This document shows positions 14,611-15,162 of a stretch of DNA of 15,162 nt, in pieces (positions within the stretch are counted from its first letter, which is position 1; each line of letters starts with the position of its first letter). The notes under the pieces were generated by a model. That model saw only the letters and a list, made by a program, of their open reading frames with translations, was not told the origin of the DNA and searched no databases. The translations under genes were made by a program, and so were the position numbers. Origin of the DNA: an uncultured Burkholderiaceae bacterium (GTDB lineage Bacteria; Pseudomonadota; Gammaproteobacteria; Burkholderiales; Burkholderiaceae); contig CALMPB010000129.1 in NCBI GenBank assembly GCA_937871985.1, positions 1-15,162 on the forward strand, read 5' to 3'.

Positions 14611-15143
14611 CGATCACAGCCAAAGGCCGCACAGGCTCGGCGCCATGTGACCAGCGCACGCCGCATGCGTTTTTCGACGCCCCTGGGGCCGATCCCGAGT
14701 TCGGCGCCGATCTCGGCGTAACTGAGCTGGTCGACCCGGAACATCAGAAACACCTCTCGAGCCTTCGGCGGCATGACGCTGATCGCACGTTGGTAGGCTG
14801 CTATCCGATCCGCGGACTCGATCCACCAGAATGGATCGGGCTGCGTGATCTGCATCCGCTCCTCCTCGAACGGAGCGAAGTCGGCGTTGGCGCGCTTTTG
14901 CGCCCGCCAACGATTGATCAGCAGATTGCGCGCGATCTGCATCAGATAGCCTCGCTGATGGAGGATCCCGGCGAAGTTTCCGGCGCCGGCCGCCCGCGCG
15001 AAAACCTCCTGCACCAGATCGGCCGCATCGTCGTCGCCGACGCTGCGCCTAAGAAAGCAGTGGAGGACACGTTGCTCGCGGCGATATGCGGCTTCCAATG
15101 CCCGGGTGGACGGTGTGGCATCAGCGCTGGCCACGACGCTCAC
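14607..15143 (-). CDS. ECF RNA polymerase sigma factor, FecI type
   Basis: A 178-residue reading from a GTG at 15143. No good ribosome binding site is visible and the frame stays open to the window edge, so the true start may lie outside. Region 2 (about 15-80) has YRREQRVLHCFLRR, DDAADLVQEVFAR and GYLMQIARNLLINRWR. Region 4 (about 114-168) has MPPKAREVFLMFRVDQLSYAEIGAELGIGPRGVEKRMRRAL, a helix-turn-helix for the -35 element. This matches iron-starvation type sigma factors, which are normally controlled by a FecR anti-sigma factor and a TonB receptor. No fecR follows, since traD converges from the left; partners could be encoded to the right, outside the window. Whether it regulates transfer or an unrelated uptake gene cannot be told here. 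Confidence 0.85.
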   Translation of the reverse strand: MSVVASADATPSTRALEAAYRREQRVLHCFLRRSVGDDDAADLVQEVFARAAGAGNFAGILHQRGYLMQIARNLLINRWRAQKRANADFAPFEEERMQITQPDPFWWIESADRIAAYQRAISVMPPKAREVFLMFRVDQLSYAEIGAELGIGPRGVEKRMRRALVTWRRACAAFGCDR

Positions 15144-15162
15144 CGTTTGAAGGCGGAACGGG

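Overview
The window looks like part of a conjugative or mobilizable element (plasmid or integrative element) from an alphaproteobacterium, most likely a sphingomonad. The grounds are the Ti-type traA / oriT / traC-traD layout, a DUF6118-like gene behind the relaxase, an ECF sigma factor of FecI type, and GC-rich coding sequence. The taxonomic call is an inference from gene content, not from a search.

Right part (about 10143-15162): a Ti-like DNA-processing module. A 983-residue relaxase-helicase (traA type) is read leftward. traC and traD are read rightward. The 174-base gap between them holds a close match to the RSF1010-type nic sequence, directly preceded by a perfect 6-bp inverted repeat, so it is a well supported oriT. 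A single-pass membrane protein (DUF6118-like) follows the relaxase in the same operon. An ECF sigma factor meets traD tail to tail with overlapping stop codons, and the traG gene expected after traD is absent there.

Middle and left part (about 12-9853): eight leftward genes that look like cargo carried by the element. They begin below an AT-rich control region (about 9875-10142). In order they are: a small exported protein; a small exported protein with one or two YD repeats; a 1382-residue exported protein with a transglutaminase-like fold, an Rhs N-terminal-like segment and YD repeats; an 889-residue exported Rhs protein with a complete RHS core and a PIN-nuclease-like C-terminal tip; a small acidic cytoplasmic protein that is the natural immunity candidate; a second mini-YD protein; an exported Peptidase_S74 (self-cleaving trimer chaperone) protein; and a second small exported protein that resembles the first.

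Reading of the whole: the cargo looks like a Sec-exported polymorphic toxin locus. Its Rhs/YD shell is split over two consecutive, overlapping genes, with sizes like the TcB and TcC halves of insecticidal Tc toxins. It ends in a predicted PIN RNase with a cognate small gene just downstream. No VgrG, PAAR or other type VI parts are visible. The toxin and immunity assignments rest on motifs and gene order and are untested. No rRNA, tRNA, CRISPR array, transposase or insertion sequence was recognised.
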